Shown here piece by piece: positions 1 through 7,611 of a stretch of 33,331 nt of DNA (the stretch's first letter is position 1; each line of letters opens with the position of its first letter). This DNA comes from Kribbella pittospori (GTDB lineage Bacteria > Actinomycetota > Actinomycetes > Propionibacteriales > Kribbellaceae). The stretch is from contig NZ_SJKB01000036.1 of assembly GCF_004331465.1 (NCBI RefSeq), forward strand, positions 1 through 33,331, written 5' to 3'. The notes below the pieces were generated by a model. That model had not been told where the DNA came from, did no database searches, and saw only the letters and a program-made list of their open reading frames with translations. The translations under genes were made by a program, and so were the position numbers.

Positions 1-159
1 GCCTTCCATCCGGCAGTTCCAGCCCTGGAACAAGTACTGCATCGTCACACTCATCTCGCCGAAAGCGCCACCGATGAGCTCCTGCAACTTGCGCGCATAG
101 ACGGGATCGGGTCGCTCGGGCTTGGCCTCGAACTGTAATCGCTTCGTATGACGGAACAT
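1..159 (-). CDS. manganese catalase, N-terminal part (runs off the window)
   Basis: The first 53 residues of a reading frame that continues beyond base 1. It opens with MFRHTKRLQFEAKPERPDP, then a stretch ending in TMQYLFQGWNC, the characteristic N-terminus of non-haem dimanganese catalases, which split hydrogen peroxide into water and oxygen in the cytosol. The conserved Glu of the EAKPERPDP segment and the first helix (GGAFGEMSVTMQY) are visible; the remaining metal ligands lie outside the window. The start at 159 is supported by a Shine-Dalgarno sequence AAGGGAG (about 165-171, minus strand) five bases upstream. It is divergent from the decarboxylase remnant. Family assignment is recognition from memory of the N-terminus and is strong. 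Confidence 0.9.
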   Translation of the reverse strand, partial: MFRHTKRLQFEAKPERPDPVYARKLQELIGGAFGEMSVTMQYLFQGWNCRMEG

Positions 160-289
160 GGCGACTCCCTTGTCGACTTCTGACAACCGGTCACCGCGGT
201 CCCTGACTGGACCCACGTCCGGCCGATCGGCCCTCGGTACCCCGCGAAGCACCGTCGATGCCTACCTTCCGCCCCCCGACTTTCGACCG

Positions 290-1237
290 CCCGGAGCCGA
301 TGTGTTCCGGTCGGACGTGCTCGCGACCAGTGGCCTGGACGACGTAAGCGTGGTGGCCGGGTTCTCGAGCGGGCTCAGGAGCTGATGGCCAACGCGGTCG
401 GGGCCGATCACGCGTTCTTCTCCACGTGCGGCAGCTCGCTGTCGGTGAAGAGTGCGACGATGGCGGCCGCCACGACTCCGTCGCCGGACGGGACCTGCAG
501 GGTGACCTGATCGAACCGATCCGGCGGAAGCAGAGCGCCGATCTGGTGTCGACGACGAGCCCGAACGTGCCGCTCTACGCCGCGATGGACCGATGGCGGC
601 GGCAGATGGTGCTGCACGGTGAGCAGCTGCTCGGGTCTGCGCTGAAGCTGGCCCCGGACAACCCGTGGCGAGATCGACAACCTGCCAGGGCTCCGGGTCT
701 GCGAGCAACGGCTGCTCGCCGAAGAGGCCTCGCACGACCTCGATCGCCTGCAGATCATGATCGACACTCTGGACGCGGGCATCTCGGGGTTCCAGGCCGC
801 CGACTGGTTGCGGTCGGAGCGGGCGATCAACATCGGGCTGTCCGACCACCGCCGGATCCTGGCCCAGTTCACCTTCGCCCGACCAGCACCGCGCGGATCG
901 GCCGGTGTCGGCCCTGGCCGATCTCACCCGGACCTAGTTGCCCGCGCCGAAGTCCGTCGTGCTGCCGGATCCGGGCGAGCTCGAGCACGAGCAGGTGATG
1001 CTGCCGCGGGAGGCGTTCTTCGCCGCGCAGGAGGCCGTGCCGGCGGGAGCGGCTGCCGGGCGGATCGCGGCCGAGCAGATCACGCCGTACCCGCCGGGGA
1101 TCCCGGCGATGCTGCCGGGGGAGCGGATCAGCGAGGGTGCGGTCGACTATCTGCGGTCGGGTGTCGAGGCCACGATGGTCATTCCGGACGCGGCCGATGC
1201 CACGGTCCGGACCATCCGGGTGGTCCGGGAGATCTGA
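290..1237 (+). pseudogene. Orn/Lys/Arg decarboxylase remnant (PLP-dependent, fold type I), frameshifted and internally deleted
   Basis: Blocks typical of the Orn/Lys/Arg decarboxylase major domain appear in order but in changing frames. GADVFRSDVLATSGLDD lies near 293-345 (frame 2). AQELMANAVGADHAFFSTCG lies from 373 (frame 1). LVSTTSPNVPLYAAMDRWRR lies from about 540 (frame 3). A segment with DAGISGFQAADWL lies from 769 (frame 1). The C-terminal domain, with TPYPPGIPAMLPGERIS, runs from 938 to 1237 (frame 2). An in-frame stop sits at 935-937. Between the STCGSS and TTSPN blocks only a few residues remain where the family has roughly 190, so the PLP-binding lysine (S-x-H-K motif) is gone. Such enzymes decarboxylate basic amino acids for acid resistance or polyamine supply; this copy cannot be active. 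No functional start was found. Confidence 0.85.
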
Positions 1238-1366
1238 ATGCGCTGCTGGTCAAGGGAGTGGGGGGCCGCCGGTGGCGCCGGGGGTGCCGAAGGCGTCAGG
1301 GTCTGGGCTGCAACGGCTCAGGTCGCGCGCGGTGAGCAGACCAGGTGCGCGACCGCCGGCTCGTCA

Positions 1367-2167
1367 TCACGGCCGAGTACGGCGTTCAGTCCTGGGTCCG
1401 GCTGTGCCGGGGAGTTTGCGGGTGTCGATGAGTTGCTGGGCGACGTCACGGAGCTTGGTGTTGGTGTCCTGGGAGTACCGTCTGAGGATCGCGAACGCGC
1501 GGTCGCCGTCGAGGTCGTAGCGTTCCATCAGAATCCCCATCGCCTGGCCGACCAACTTGCGGGCGTCGACGGCTCGCGTCATGGTCTGCTCGCGGCGCGC
1601 CGTCGCGAGCGCGACCGACGCGTGCCGGGCGAGGATGTGTGCGATCGCCTCGTCGTCGGCTCCGAACGCGTCCGGATCAGGGCTGTAGAGCCCGAGCACA
1701 CCCACGGACTGTCCATTGGCGCCGACGGCGAGGGGTACGTCCAGCACGCTGCGGACGCCGAGACCGGCGACCTTCACGGCCCAGTCCGGCCAGCGGTTGT
1801 CCGAGGTGGTGTCGCGAATCAGCACGATGGTCCGGTCACGCAGCGACTCGACCAGCGGCCCGGCCTGGGAGTCGATCTGCAGGTTGTAGACGTCGGCTAC
1901 GACCTGATCGGTCACGGCGGCGATCTCGGGCCTGGAGCCCCGGGTGTGGAGGGCGACGCCGGCGTAGGTGCAGTTCAACGCCTGGAGTGCGAACTGGACG
2001 ACAGCCTCAACGGTCTCCTCAACGCTCTCGGCCTCATGCAACTCGACGGCCAGCCGCGCGAACGTTGCTGCGGTCTCCCCGTCAGCAGGCTGAATCGCCT
2101 GCCGGTAGGTTTCCCGCGGTGACTCGGCGTCGGCACCCCGGCGTACTCTGTGATCCATATCCCACAT
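1367..2167 (-). CDS. GAF-ANTAR domain regulator
   Basis: A 266-residue protein. Roughly residues 25-175 resemble a GAF sensor domain (segments such as VLDVPLAVGANGQSVGVLGL), followed by an ANTAR output domain at about 195-250 with the classical MGILMERYDLDGDRAFAILR and the terminal helix LRDVAQQLIDTRKL. ANTAR proteins of actinobacteria bind paired RNA hairpins and act as antiterminators, usually driven by a GAF or kinase-controlled input; the ligand here is unknown. Three in-frame ATGs lie at 2170, 2167 and 2158. I favour 2167 because GAGG sits about five bases upstream. It has no operon partner. A degraded copy of its ANTAR tail is fused behind the methyltransferase at 10179-10303. Confidence 0.9.
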   Translation of the reverse strand: MWDMDHRVRRGADAESPRETYRQAIQPADGETAATFARLAVELHEAESVEETVEAVVQFALQALNCTYAGVALHTRGSRPEIAAVTDQVVADVYNLQIDSQAGPLVESLRDRTIVLIRDTTSDNRWPDWAVKVAGLGVRSVLDVPLAVGANGQSVGVLGLYSPDPDAFGADDEAIAHILARHASVALATARREQTMTRAVDARKLVGQAMGILMERYDLDGDRAFAILRRYSQDTNTKLRDVAQQLIDTRKLPGTAGPRTERRTRP

Positions 2168-2170
2168 CAT

Positions 2171-2494
2171 CCCTCACGGCAGCCCGGCTCCGCCTCAGAC
2201 GCCGGGCCGACCGGTCGCCGGACTCCTTGCCACGGAGAACCCGGACTCTGCGCGCTCACGTGGACATGCGGGGTCGGCGATCGGGCGAAGTCTTTGGCCC
2301 TGACCACCATCCGCCTGAGTTCGAGCAACTCGTCGACGTTGCAGGCTTGATGCAGGCAACAGGTCCTGTTTCGTCGCCAGAGGTTTCGCGGTGGCTCGGA
2401 GGGGCACTGCGCTGGGAGCGGCGCTCGATGAGCCCGCTTCCGCACTTGAGACGCCAGGTGCTTTCGCTGAATCCAGTCAAGGAGCACCACACGC
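2171..2494. other. gene-poor stretch between the GAF-ANTAR gene and a small membrane protein
   Basis: Divergent spacer of about 320 bases. Reading frames exist on both strands but have arginine-rich, low-quality translations and no recognisable family. It must hold the promoters of both flanking genes; I could not place -10/-35 boxes with confidence. A Shine-Dalgarno AAGGAG at 2479-2484 belongs to the downstream gene at 2495. Confidence 0.5.
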
Positions 2495-2761
2495 ATGTCT
2501 ACTCACTCTGAGACCAACGCCAACCACGCGATCCGTTCCGACCGCCGTAGCGGCACCGACACCAAGCCGGCCTTCAAGACCACCGAACTGGTCGCCTACG
2601 TGCTGGCCGTACTGGGCGTCCTGATCGCCTCCGCGGTCGTCGACGACGGCGTGTTCGGGGCGAAGGAGGCGTGGTTCTACGTCACGTTGCTGACGATCGG
2701 CTACATGGTCAGCCGTGGCCTAGCCAAGGCCGGCAGTCGCGATTCCTCCGACGACCGGTAG
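2495..2761 (+). CDS. small two-helix membrane protein, function unknown
   Basis: An 88-residue protein with a polar N-terminal 28 residues, then two likely membrane helices (about residues 32-50, LVAYVLAVLGVLIASAVV, and 62-77, WFYVTLLTIGYMVSRGL) separated by a short acidic loop, and a charged C-terminus. Small proteins of this build are common in actinobacteria next to stress genes, but I cannot name a function. The start is well supported by AAGGAG at 2479-2484. It is followed directly by a strong hairpin terminator, so it is probably monocistronic. Confidence 0.75.
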   Translation: MSTHSETNANHAIRSDRRSGTDTKPAFKTTELVAYVLAVLGVLIASAVVDDGVFGAKEAWFYVTLLTIGYMVSRGLAKAGSRDSSDDR

Positions 2762-2778
2762 ATGCACTCCGCAACAAT

Positions 2779-2815
2779 CGAGTACCGCCCTGCGCAGGGG
2801 TCAGGGCGGTACTCG
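2779..2815 (+). terminator. perfect 14-bp stem hairpin downstream of the small membrane protein gene
   Basis: CGAGTACCGCCCTG at 2779-2792 pairs without mismatch with CAGGGCGGTACTCG at 2802-2815, leaving a 9-base loop. It begins 18 bases after the stop codon at 2759-2761. There is no long T-tract, as is usual in high-GC actinobacteria, so it is called by position and stem strength. Confidence 0.75.
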
Positions 2816-2875
2816 TGTTCATCACAGCTCGACAAGGTGAACCATGGTGACAGTGAAGCGGCGCTGGAGGCGATG

Positions 2876-3283
2876 ATGACTCTGCGCAAACTGCTCGCAA
2901 CCGCCGCGGTGGTCGGTGCCGCCGTCGGCGCGAAGATCGGTATCGACAGGCTGCGGCATTCCAGCCGCGCCGAGAGCACGGTCGCGGATCTGCGCCGCCG
3001 GGGCCGTCATTGGGTCGGCCAGGCGAAGGGCTTCACCTACCACGCGCTGCGGCGCCATCCGGACGTCAACGTGGACGACGCGACGCTGGCCGACCGTGTG
3101 CGCTCCAGCATCGGACCACTGGAGAAGCGACTGCACGTGCCGCACGTGCTCGTCACGGTCGAGAACGGCACCGTGATCCTGCACGGCGAAATCCCCAACA
3201 GCGAGGCGGAAACCGAGATCGTCAACGCCATCGACGGCATCGCCGGGGTCCACGAGGTCCGGTCACACCTCACGTCCGCCTGA
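2876..3283 (+). CDS. BON-domain protein
   Basis: About 135 residues. The N-terminus (TLRKLLATAAVVGAAVGAKI) is a short hydrophobic, signal-anchor-like segment. It is followed by a basic linker and, from about residue 65 to the end, a BON domain: DATLADRVRSSIGPLEKRL, then a core with VTVENGTVILHGEIP and a final IDGIAGVHEVRSHL strand. BON domains are thought to bind phospholipid or peptidoglycan and occur in osmotic-stress proteins. Two adjacent ATGs lie at 2873 and 2876; GGAGG at 2866-2870 gives better spacing to 2876. A ten-codon frame (ATG 2844, stop 2874-2876) with a fair ribosome site overlaps the start and could be a coupling leader, but this is speculative. Confidence 0.8.
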   Translation: MTLRKLLATAAVVGAAVGAKIGIDRLRHSSRAESTVADLRRRGRHWVGQAKGFTYHALRRHPDVNVDDATLADRVRSSIGPLEKRLHVPHVLVTVENGTVILHGEIPNSEAETEIVNAIDGIAGVHEVRSHLTSA

Positions 3284-3363
3284 CACCACCACGAGACTGC
3301 TCGTTCGTGCGAGGCCGCCGGCGTTGAAAACCAGCACGCCGGCCGCTGCACCGTGCAGCCCGC

Positions 3364-3389
3364 CTAGTACTCCAGCCGTAATTCGTGAT
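3364..3389 (+). repeat. left terminal inverted repeat with CTAG target-type end
   Basis: CTAGTACTCCAGCCGTAATT continuing to CGTGAT. Its reverse complement matches 4890-4915 at 23 of 26 positions. The outermost four bases are CTAG in both copies, the YTAR-type target duplication known for IS701-family elements; the repeat proper would then be 22 bp (3368-3389). Confidence 0.8.
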
Positions 3390-3533
3390 CTGGCGGTTTG
3401 GGGTCGAGGCGGCGGCTCGACGACTCGGGGTCGTGGACGAGCTGCCCTGGACTTGCCGTAGGAGCGGGGATGGGCATTCCGTCCCCGGGGGGAGAGACTG
3501 AACATCCCAATACCCAGAGGAAGAGGCTCGACC

Positions 3534-4115
3534 ATGGGTACGCAAGGCGACTCGACGAGTACCGCGCGTGGGATGTGGCTCTGGCCGGTGGGGGTTCTCG
3601 TCGGCTTCCCGATCGGGGGGTATATCGCAGACCTCGTCGTTGACGGAGTCGATTCCGTGGGGGCGGCGCTCGCAGCCGGCCTCATCGCGGGCGCAGTCAT
3701 CGGAGCAGCAGAATGGTTCGCGTTACGGCGGTGGATCTCGTGGCTCTGGATCCCGGCGACGAGCGCGGGACTGGCGCTGGGCTTGGCGACGGGAGCGGCT
3801 CTGGTCGATTACGGGATCGATCGAGGAGACGTTGTCATCATCGGTGCCGCGACCGGTGTCGGTGTAGGAGTGCTGCAGGCGCTGGTGCTCGCACAACGCC
3901 GGATCCCTGGCGCATTCTGGTGGGCGGTTGCGAACCCGCCCGCCTGGGCGCTTGGCTGGTTCGTGACGTCGTACGTGATCACGACAAACGTCGATGAGCG
4001 ATTCCCGAACTTCGGTGCGAGCGGAGCGATCGTGTTCGGGCTGCTGACCTGGCTGGTCCTGGCGGTGCTGTTCCGGGCAGCGACACCCGAGGTCCCGGGG
4101 CCGGCAGCCAGGTGA
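3534..4115 (+). CDS. polytopic membrane protein, unknown function
   Basis: A 193-residue, strongly hydrophobic protein. About five membrane segments are visible: residues 13-33 (WLWPVGVLVGFPIGGYIADL), 42-62, 72-92, 98-118 and 160-182 (AIVFGLLTWLVLAVLF). Glycine-rich helices and a tryptophan pair after the second helix are noticeable, but I recognise no named family. The start at 3534 has a purine-rich ribosome site (AGGAAGAGG). Its stop overlaps the GTG start of the next gene (GTGA at 4112-4115), so the two are translationally coupled. Both lie within the inverted-repeat element, which suggests they travel together. Confidence 0.75.
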   Translation: MGTQGDSTSTARGMWLWPVGVLVGFPIGGYIADLVVDGVDSVGAALAAGLIAGAVIGAAEWFALRRWISWLWIPATSAGLALGLATGAALVDYGIDRGDVVIIGAATGVGVGVLQALVLAQRRIPGAFWWAVANPPAWALGWFVTSYVITTNVDERFPNFGASGAIVFGLLTWLVLAVLFRAATPEVPGPAAR

Positions 4116-4807
4116 ACGTGGAACGCGCCGCAGGCGCGCTCCTCATCCTGCTGCCGCTCGCGTTCAACGCGTCCTTCTTCCTGCTCGCGCGACGTTTCGA
4201 CTACCCGGACATCCTGCGCAGTCCAACCGAGGACATCCTGAGGCGCTTCCAGGCGGGCGGGGCGAGTCTCAAGCTGCTCTGGTACGGCTTCATGCTGACG
4301 GCCGTCCTGCTCGCGCCGCTTGCCGTCCTCCTGGGACAGGTGCTCGCCCGCGACGACCTCGCCGTTGTGCCCACGGCGACCGTGGTGGGTGTCCTCGCGG
4401 CCGTCGTGCAGTTCCTCGGGCTTGCACGCTGGCCGTTCCTCGTTCCGCACCTGGCACGCACGTACGCCGATCCGGCGTCGAGCCAGGCGACGCGCGAGGC
4501 GACAGCGGTTGCCTTCGAGTCGTTCCACCGCTACCTCGGGATCGGAATCGGGGAATGTCTCGGCTATCTCTTTACAGGCGCGTGGACGATGCTCGTCGGG
4601 GTGGCGATGGTCCAGTCGTCCGCGTTCGAGGCGTGGCTCGCTTGGCCGGGGATCATCATCGGACTGTTCCTCGTCGCCGGTTCTGTGGAATTCGTCGGCC
4701 GCTTCGAGGAGCAGGGTTGGAAGCTTGCGGGCGCGATAGTCCCGATCACCTACATCGCCTGGTCGCTATGGCTCGTCCTCTCGGGGCTGGTGCTTCTGGT
4801 CACGTAG
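4112..4807 (+). CDS. polytopic membrane protein, DUF4386-like
   Basis: A 231-residue protein with about six membrane helices, including residues 6-25 (AGALLILLPLAFNASFFLL), about 47-70, 82-103, 150-172, 178-197 and 207-229. An extramembrane loop after the first helix contains FDYPDILRSPTEDILRRF. The length, helix layout and opening (RAAGALLILLPLAFN) resemble the DUF4386 family of actinobacterial membrane proteins, of unknown function; this link is tentative. The GTG start at 4112 overlaps the previous stop by four bases. Second gene of the passenger pair between the inverted repeats. Confidence 0.7.
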   Translation: MNVERAAGALLILLPLAFNASFFLLARRFDYPDILRSPTEDILRRFQAGGASLKLLWYGFMLTAVLLAPLAVLLGQVLARDDLAVVPTATVVGVLAAVVQFLGLARWPFLVPHLARTYADPASSQATREATAVAFESFHRYLGIGIGECLGYLFTGAWTMLVGVAMVQSSAFEAWLAWPGIIIGLFLVAGSVEFVGRFEEQGWKLAGAIVPITYIAWSLWLVLSGLVLLVT

Positions 4808-4829
4808 ACAGCACTGGATCGCTCCATCT

Positions 4830-4850
4830 GGCCGTCGAGGATGGACGGCC
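4830..4850 (+). terminator. hairpin after the two-gene membrane operon
   Basis: GGCCGTC at 4830-4836 pairs with GACGGCC at 4844-4850 around a 7-base loop, 23 bases after the stop codon at 4805-4807 and before the right inverted repeat. The stem is short; called by position. Confidence 0.45.
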
Positions 4851-4889
4851 GGCCCAGAGAGGAGCGGTGCGCCCGCCGAACCGTCATTC

Positions 4890-4915
4890 ATCACGAACTA
4901 CGGCTGCCGTACTAG
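4890..4915 (-). repeat. right terminal inverted repeat
   Basis: Read on the minus strand it is CTAGTACGGCAGCCGTAGTT continuing to CGTGAT. It differs from the left repeat at three positions (TC to GG, A to G). The terminal CTAG at 4912-4915 matches CTAG at 3364-3367. Confidence 0.8.
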
Positions 4916-4984
4916 TGTCCAGCTCGCCGCGCTTGGTGTGAGCTCCTAGTCGCGTTGTCCTGTCCCCGGGTTACGGGCCGGAGA

Positions 4985-5575
4985 CTAGGTCAACGGCACT
5001 GTGGATAGACCGGTGCTGCGCCAGCCAGGCAGCCAACCGAACGTCACGAGCGGTACCTCGCTCGGGAAATCCATCGTGTCCAGCGAGGCCACCACGGCAT
5101 CCAAGTCGGCGTACCGGCCCAGCGGTGGCAGTCCGGCGCGCACGTTGCGAATCATCGCCAATCCGACGGCCTGCGTGGAGATGCGTCGAGTCCACTGCAG
5201 GGACTCCACCTCGACGCCGGCGATACTGCCTGCCAGCCCGTTGGTGGTCATGACGTTGGAGAGTGCTCCAGCGGCGTCGCCGTCTGGCGCCAGGGAGAAC
5301 GGCTCGACCGTCCTGCTGCGACCCATCAACGCCATCGTCATGAAGGCGGTTTCGTACCACTTGAACTGCGACTCATTCTGAGCGTCGCAGTACCACAATG
5401 AGTGGGACCGCCCCTCCCATCCATGGTAACCGCGCGGCAGGCGCAGGCTGATCTCGGTGATCTCTACAACGTCGAATGGCCCTGGGGAACCACCCCACAA
5501 CTGATACGAGTCGATGTTGTCAGACCTGAAGGTGAGCTGCGCGCCGTTGAGCATGATCGTCCAGCCCGATGGCAT
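4985..5575 (-). CDS. unrecognised protein, possibly the C-terminal part of the broken kinase gene
   Basis: A 196-residue open frame with balanced, protein-like composition: MPSGWTIMLNGAQLTFRSDN at the start, then segments such as HGWEGRSHSLWYCDAQNESQ and LVTFGWLPGWRSTGLS near the end. No signal peptide or membrane helix. I recognise no family. No good ribosome site precedes the ATG at 5575, and the frame stays open about 65 bases upstream. A coiled, Ala/Glu/Arg-rich linker attached to the kinase remnant ends just before it. It is therefore most likely the C-terminal sensing or effector domain of an originally longer Ser/Thr kinase, now separated by frameshifts. Whether it is expressed alone is unknown. 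Confidence 0.5.
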   Translation of the reverse strand: MPSGWTIMLNGAQLTFRSDNIDSYQLWGGSPGPFDVVEITEISLRLPRGYHGWEGRSHSLWYCDAQNESQFKWYETAFMTMALMGRSRTVEPFSLAPDGDAAGALSNVMTTNGLAGSIAGVEVESLQWTRRISTQAVGLAMIRNVRAGLPPLGRYADLDAVVASLDTMDFPSEVPLVTFGWLPGWRSTGLSTVPLT

Positions 5576-5599
5576 TGTCTCAACCTTGGCCGAGGGTGC

Positions 5600-6270
5600 G
5601 ATCTCCTCAGCTCGGCCAGTACCGCGGCCTGGACCTCTGAATCAGGCCAGCACCACTCGTCCGAAGTTCAAGCCGGCGCTGCTTCGCGGTGGCCGCCGCC
5701 CTGGCGGCAGCGTCGCTCTCGACCTTCTCGCGGACAGCTTGCTGGTTCGCCAGCTCAAGCGCGGCCACCCCGCCGCGTCTCTGGCCACGTTCTAACTCGC
5801 GCTGGAGTCGACGGACAACATCTGCGGCCGCCGGCCGGGCCCCGGAGGCTTCTGATCATCTCGTCGACGAGCGCCGCAAATGCCGGCGGCACATCATCTA
5901 GCAGCGGAGGGCCTGGTGAAGGTGGGCATCCTGTAGCGCGGCCTGGTCGCCGTCGAACGGCCTGCGTCCAACGATCAGCTCGTACGCCATCACGCCCAGC
6001 GAGTAGACGTCGGTCGCTGGCGTCGCGGTCTCCACCCGCCACCGCTCCGGCGCAGCGTACTCATGTGTCTGCCACCCCTTGAACGTCGTCGTCGCAGTGA
6101 CGGCATCGACGTACCGCGCGATCCCGAAGTCTGCAACCGACCAGGCCCCGGCCAACAGGAGAACGTTCTCGGGCTTTAGATCCCGATGAACCACCTTGTC
6201 CGACAGTGCCTCGAGGGCGCCGGCGACGTCGAGAAGGACGCCGATCGTCTCGGCGAGGCCCAGTGTCCTT
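5600..6270 (-). pseudogene. Ser/Thr protein kinase remnant lacking the N-lobe
   Basis: The C-lobe of a Hanks-type kinase is clear on the minus strand. The catalytic loop VVHRDLKPENVLLL is near 6190, SVADFGIARYVD near 6135, the APE motif within YAAPERW near 6055, and TDVYSLGVMAYELIVGRRPF near 6010-5950. The ATP-binding lobe (glycine loop, VAIK lysine) is absent: homology begins at about 6260, where the start of a GNAT gene on the other strand takes over. A frameshift near 5935 moves the frame (DVPPAFAALVDEMI continues in another frame), and another lies near 5850 before an Arg/Glu/Ala-rich, possibly coiled-coil stretch. The enzyme would phosphorylate Ser/Thr; this copy cannot bind ATP. Confidence 0.85.
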
Positions 6271-6293
6271 CGCGAGGATGAAACGATAGCCCG

Positions 6294-6701
6294 ATGCCTG
6301 ATTACACACGGTTTGTGGCCGCACATCTCGACGGGGTACTTCGACTCTGCACCGACGAAGGCTGGCCGTCGTCCCCGCGGACCCGGCGCGTGCTACGAGA
6401 GTGCTGACGGCCCCGGCGTGACCACGGTCGTCGCGCTTGATCACGGGGCCGTCATGGGGTTCGCTGAGCTCTTCAGCGATGGAGAACTACAGGCGTACCT
6501 CGCCAACATGGTGGTCGACGAGACTCGCCGCGGCGAGGGGATCGGCCGTGCCATGGTCAACGAGGCTCTGCGCCTTGCCGGGAGCGAAGAGATCTCCTCA
6601 GTCAGGACGATGCCACCGACTTCTACCGGACATTCCCTCACTTCGAGAAGGACGGCTTCCGCCTCTACCCGTTCTATCAAGACAGCACAGAAGCAAGCTG
6701 A
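6294..6701 (+). pseudogene. GNAT-family N-acetyltransferase, frameshifted
   Basis: Pieces of one acetyltransferase in successive frames. MPDYTRFVAAHLDGVLRLCT begins at ATG 6294. TVVALDHGAVMGFAELFSDG lies from about 6424. The acetyl-CoA site VDETRRGEGIGRAMVNEAL contains the R-x-G-x-G-x-A type loop (RRGEGIGRA). DDATDFYRTFPHFEKDGFRL runs to the stop at 6699-6701. At least three frameshifts separate these pieces (near 6370, 6415 and 6600). GNAT enzymes move an acetyl group from acetyl-CoA to an amine; the substrate is unknown. The gene abuts the truncated kinase head to head. Confidence 0.8.
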
Positions 6702-6766
6702 CCGCGAACCACGGAACCGCAGTGGTGACTGGGTCTGGAGCGGCGATCAAGGCGCGGCGCACCCAG

Positions 6767-6813
6767 CTACTCCCGGCTCATGAACTCCCGTTCCTGCCAG
6801 TTGCCCACGGGAG
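6767..6813 (-). repeat. degenerate copy of the protein tail encoded at 7612-7660
   Basis: Minus-strand codons give PVGNWQEREFMSRE and a stop at 6767-6769. The same tail (PMVNWQARELMGRE, stop at 7612-7614) recurs 845 bases away. At the nucleotide level about 40 of 47 positions agree. A C-terminal scrap of a duplicated gene, with the SRPBCC gene inserted between the copies. Confidence 0.6.
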
Positions 6814-6924
6814 TTCGTTGCGAACGGACCCGCCTGTGCCGAGCCTTTGGAGCTGACAGACTAATGGCATTGGCGAGCACGAGCTCAGTTCTTTTGGGAG
6901 GACCGGAGTGGTGGTGCGGAGCGG

Positions 6925-7362
6925 ATGATCGAGGTCTCGAGGATCGTGGCGGCCACGCCGGAGACCGTTTTCGGGTTCCTCGTCCGGCCGGACAACCATC
7001 ACCTCCTCGATACGAGCGGGATGGTCCAGGGGTCGGCGGACCATGTCACGCTCACCGAACTCGGACAGGTGTTCACGATGAACATGCACAACGCGTTCAA
7101 GGGCGACCACACCGTCGAGAATCACGTGGTGGTATTCGAGCCCCACCGGGCGATCGGGTGGGCACCGGCCTCGCCGGGGAATCCTCCGGCCGGACATGTC
7201 TGGTTGTGGCGGATGGCTCCGGCTGGATCCGGCTCCCTGGTGACGCATGTCTACGACTGGCGGAAGTTCACCCACCTCGACATGATCGACAAGCTGCCCG
7301 TCATCGGACCCGACGGCCTACAGGAATCCCTCGACCGCCTCGCTCTCGCGGTTTCGGGCTGA
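6925..7362 (+). CDS. SRPBCC-superfamily (polyketide cyclase/START-like) protein
   Basis: A 145-residue protein of the usual SRPBCC length. It opens with IEVSRIVAATPETVFGFLVR, the first strand and helix of the helix-grip fold. The middle has a VENHVVVFEPHRAIGWAPAS strand pair, and it ends with the long C-terminal helix (GPDGLQESLDRLALAV). The fold makes a hydrophobic cavity for lipids, polyketides or other small ligands; the ligand cannot be read from the sequence. A GGAG a few bases before ATG 6925 supports the start. It is one of the few intact genes in this decayed stretch, and is flanked by two copies of another gene's tail. Confidence 0.8.
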   Translation: MIEVSRIVAATPETVFGFLVRPDNHHLLDTSGMVQGSADHVTLTELGQVFTMNMHNAFKGDHTVENHVVVFEPHRAIGWAPASPGNPPAGHVWLWRMAPAGSGSLVTHVYDWRKFTHLDMIDKLPVIGPDGLQESLDRLALAVSG

Positions 7363-7455
7363 ACCAGGCAACTCGCGTCACTCCAACGCCCGCCGGTACC
7401 CGTCGACCTGACCGCCAGGTAGGTGTGGCAGTCTTCAGAAAGGCCGACGACGTGA

Positions 7456-7472
7456 GGCCCCGTCGTGGGGCC
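7456..7472 (+). terminator. short G/C hairpin downstream of the SRPBCC gene
   Basis: GGCCCC at 7456-7461 and GGGGCC at 7467-7472 form a 6-bp stem with a 5-base loop, about 95 bases after the stop. Weak; could be chance in GC-rich DNA. Confidence 0.3.
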
Positions 7473-7611
7473 AACTGGGATCAAACAGCGTTGCCAAAAG
7501 GTCAGATGAGGTCGAGACCGGCTGCGACCCTGTCACCGGTCGCGAGCTGCACCTGACAGGGACGATCCCGGCCGGGCCCGAGGCAGCGGAAGGTCGCAGG
7601 GCAGGCTCGGA

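Larger units (their letters stand above)
3364..4915. mobile_element. putative 1.55-kb non-autonomous transposon carrying two membrane-protein genes
   Basis: Imperfect 26-bp inverted repeats at 3364-3389 and 4890-4915 bracket exactly two overlapping membrane-protein genes, their ribosome site and a terminator-like hairpin (4830-4850). The ends carry CTAG on both sides, compatible with a 4-bp target duplication. No transposase or remnant of one is visible between the repeats. The repeat sequence and YTAR-like ends suggest mobilisation in trans by an IS701-type transposase. This is inference from sequence symmetry; the alternative is that an IS inserted twice and was lost. Confidence 0.55.

Noticed and set aside
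3809..4528. 239-residue minus-strand frame opposite the membrane-protein pair
   Set aside because: Charged low-complexity antisense translation of two clear membrane proteins.
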